Shown here piece after piece: positions 5,813 to 6,873 of a DNA stretch of 6,873 nt. The translations under genes and the position numbers were made by a program. Location of the stretch: positions 1 through 6,873 of the forward strand of contig JABMQX010000428.1 in NCBI GenBank assembly GCA_013203085.1, written 5' to 3'. Each line of letters opens with the position of its first letter. Position 1 is the stretch's first letter. This DNA comes from a bacterium (lineage in GTDB: Bacteria; Auribacterota; JABMQX01). A model generated the notes under the pieces. That model had not been told where the DNA came from. It ran no database searches and worked only from the letters and a program-made list of their open reading frames with translations.

Positions 5813-6820
5813 TCAGGATTTCTCAATTGACACGGATTCGCCGGCTTCGGCGGACCTGAATGCCGCCTCTATTATGGCGATGGATTTCCTGACGTTTTCG
5901 GGCTTCACGATGAGGTCAGCCCCCTCGTTCAGGTGCTCGGAAACGTTCCTGTACACCGCGCTCCAATCGCCGGGGACGCTCTCGATCTGAAGGTCGGCGG
6001 TCACGCCGTTGATGGAGGTCCTGACGCGGGCCTTCTCATCCGGGTCGAAGCCCTCCTTGACGAGCGTGCCCTTTTCGCCGAAGACCCCCCAGCGAGGCTT
6101 GCTTATCCACTGGACGGTGCCGAAGTCCGCCTCGAAGACGCACCCGTTCTCGAAGCGCACGAGGACTTTGGCGAAGGTATCCACGTCCACCTCCCAAACT
6201 CGCCGCTGAATGTCCGCGAAGACCGTCACGGGGTCGGTCCCGATTAACTGCACAGCCTGGTCGAAGAGGTGAGCACCCCAGTCGTAAAGCTGTCCGCCGC
6301 CATGTCTTTTCACCGCGCGCCATCCGGAGGGCTTCTCGCGAACGCTGACGGCGGATTCCACGAGAAAAATGTCGCCGAGCATTCCACTTTCCACGACTTT
6401 TTTCACTGTGAGGAAGTCGCTATCCCACCGGCGGTTGTGGAAGACACTGAGCATTCTGCCGCTTTTTCTGGCGGCTTGAATCATGGCATCGGCTTCGTCG
6501 GTATTGACGCACATGACTTTTTCGGTGAGGACGTGCTTTCCCGCGTTCAGGGCTTTTATGGCGAGGGGGGCGTGGGTATCGTGGGGGGTCACGAGGATCA
6601 CTAAATCAACAGCATCGTCGTTCAAGACCTCGTCCAGCTCTGAGAAAATCTTAACGCGTTCGCCGAAGTTTTGTTGTGCTCGACTGCGAGCGTCCGCGTC
6701 CGTATCGCAGATACCGTAGAGCAATAGACCATCGGTCTGCTCGACCCACTCTGTGTGGCGGTGTCCCCACTGGAACGCGGAACCGTATCCGACAACGACG
6801 CAACGAATTTGCGAGGACAT
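5813..6820 (-). CDS. Gfo/Idh/MocA family NAD(P)-dependent oxidoreductase
   Basis: A 335-residue cytoplasmic dehydrogenase of the glucose-fructose oxidoreductase / inositol dehydrogenase / MocA family; members oxidise or reduce sugars, inositols and related polyols. The Rossmann domain (about 4-122) starts with CVVVGYGSAFQWGH, holding the dinucleotide loop Gly11 and Gly13, and includes ICDTD, LVTPHDTHAPLAIKAL and the EK pair at 100-101. The usual family string is EKP; here it is EKV, with the catalytic Lys101 kept. The C-terminal domain carries GGGQLYDWGAHLFDQ (174-188), giving the catalytic Asp180 and His184 of the family pattern. Length is normal and no Tat or Sec signal is seen, unlike many exported planctomycete members. 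AAGGAG lies 8 nt before the ATG. The substrate cannot be read from sequence, and no sugar gene is adjacent inside the window. The promoter is probably beyond the right edge. Confidence 0.93.
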   Translation of the reverse strand: MSSQIRCVVVGYGSAFQWGHRHTEWVEQTDGLLLYGICDTDADARSRAQQNFGERVKIFSELDEVLNDDAVDLVILVTPHDTHAPLAIKALNAGKHVLTEKVMCVNTDEADAMIQAARKSGRMLSVFHNRRWDSDFLTVKKVVESGMLGDIFLVESAVSVREKPSGWRAVKRHGGGQLYDWGAHLFDQAVQLIGTDPVTVFADIQRRVWEVDVDTFAKVLVRFENGCVFEADFGTVQWISKPRWGVFGEKGTLVKEGFDPDEKARVRTSINGVTADLQIESVPGDWSAVYRNVSEHLNEGADLIVKPENVRKSIAIIEAAFRSAEAGESVSIEKS

Positions 6821-6828
6821 TTTATGGG

Positions 6829-6834
6829 CTCCTT
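6829..6834 (-). promoter_or_regulatory. Strong Shine-Dalgarno of the Gfo/Idh/MocA gene
   Basis: On the minus strand AAGGAG is followed by 8 nt and then the ATG at 6820. The same frame stays open upstream to the window edge, so this site is what fixes the start. Two consecutive TAA codons in another frame (6834-6839) could be the end of an upstream gene overlapping this ribosome site, but only about a dozen codons of it would be visible. Confidence 0.75.
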
Positions 6835-6873
6835 TATTACTCTGTCCGCCTGCCTTCCCGGCACTTCGTGGTC

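Overview
This window looks like chromosomal DNA from an uncultured or little-studied anaerobe-capable bacterium. Base composition is moderately GC-rich. The protein types hint at a planctomycete-like or otherwise PVC-adjacent Gram-negative lineage, or another sulfatase-rich candidate phylum. The clues are a class II (B12-dependent) ribonucleotide reductase, an anaerobic sulfatase-maturating radical SAM enzyme, a DUF481-type outer-membrane beta-barrel and a Gfo/Idh/MocA oxidoreductase. The taxonomic assignment is inference only; no rRNA or marker alignment is available here. The barrel protein with a signal peptide and a C-terminal phenylalanine argues for a cell with an outer membrane.

Layout, left to right. 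(1) The 3' part of nrdJ (+) enters from the left edge and ends at 918. (2) A convergent intergenic spacer (919-1098) is packed with short direct and inverted repeats. (3) An anaerobic sulfatase-maturating enzyme gene runs on the minus strand (1099-2250). (4) A divergent spacer (2251-2512) carries a plausible promoter with an inverted repeat in its spacer and a perfect 7-bp hairpin in the leader. (5) A secreted DUF481 outer-membrane protein gene follows on the plus strand, with a GTG start at 2513 chosen from its Shine-Dalgarno sequence. (6) A short spacer (3605-3753) ends in a perfect-consensus sigma70-type promoter placed so that mnmE would be transcribed as a leaderless mRNA. (7) mnmE (3754-5148) and a free-standing DEDDy RNase H-like exonuclease gene (5178-5711) form a probable two-gene operon. 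(8) A Gfo/Idh/MocA oxidoreductase gene lies on the minus strand (5813-6820), convergent with the exonuclease gene, and its start codon is preceded by a strong Shine-Dalgarno.

The genes do not form one pathway. nrdJ (dNTP supply), mnmE (tRNA wobble-uridine modification) and the exonuclease are housekeeping or nucleic-acid functions. The sulfatase-maturating enzyme and the Gfo/Idh/MocA protein fit a lifestyle of degrading sulfated or complex glycans, but no sulfatase or glycoside hydrolase is visible here. I do not see a mobile element, CRISPR array, tRNA, rRNA or defence island. The most interesting signals are regulatory: the leaderless mnmE promoter, the inverted repeat inside the DUF481 promoter, and the repeat cluster between nrdJ and the radical SAM gene.
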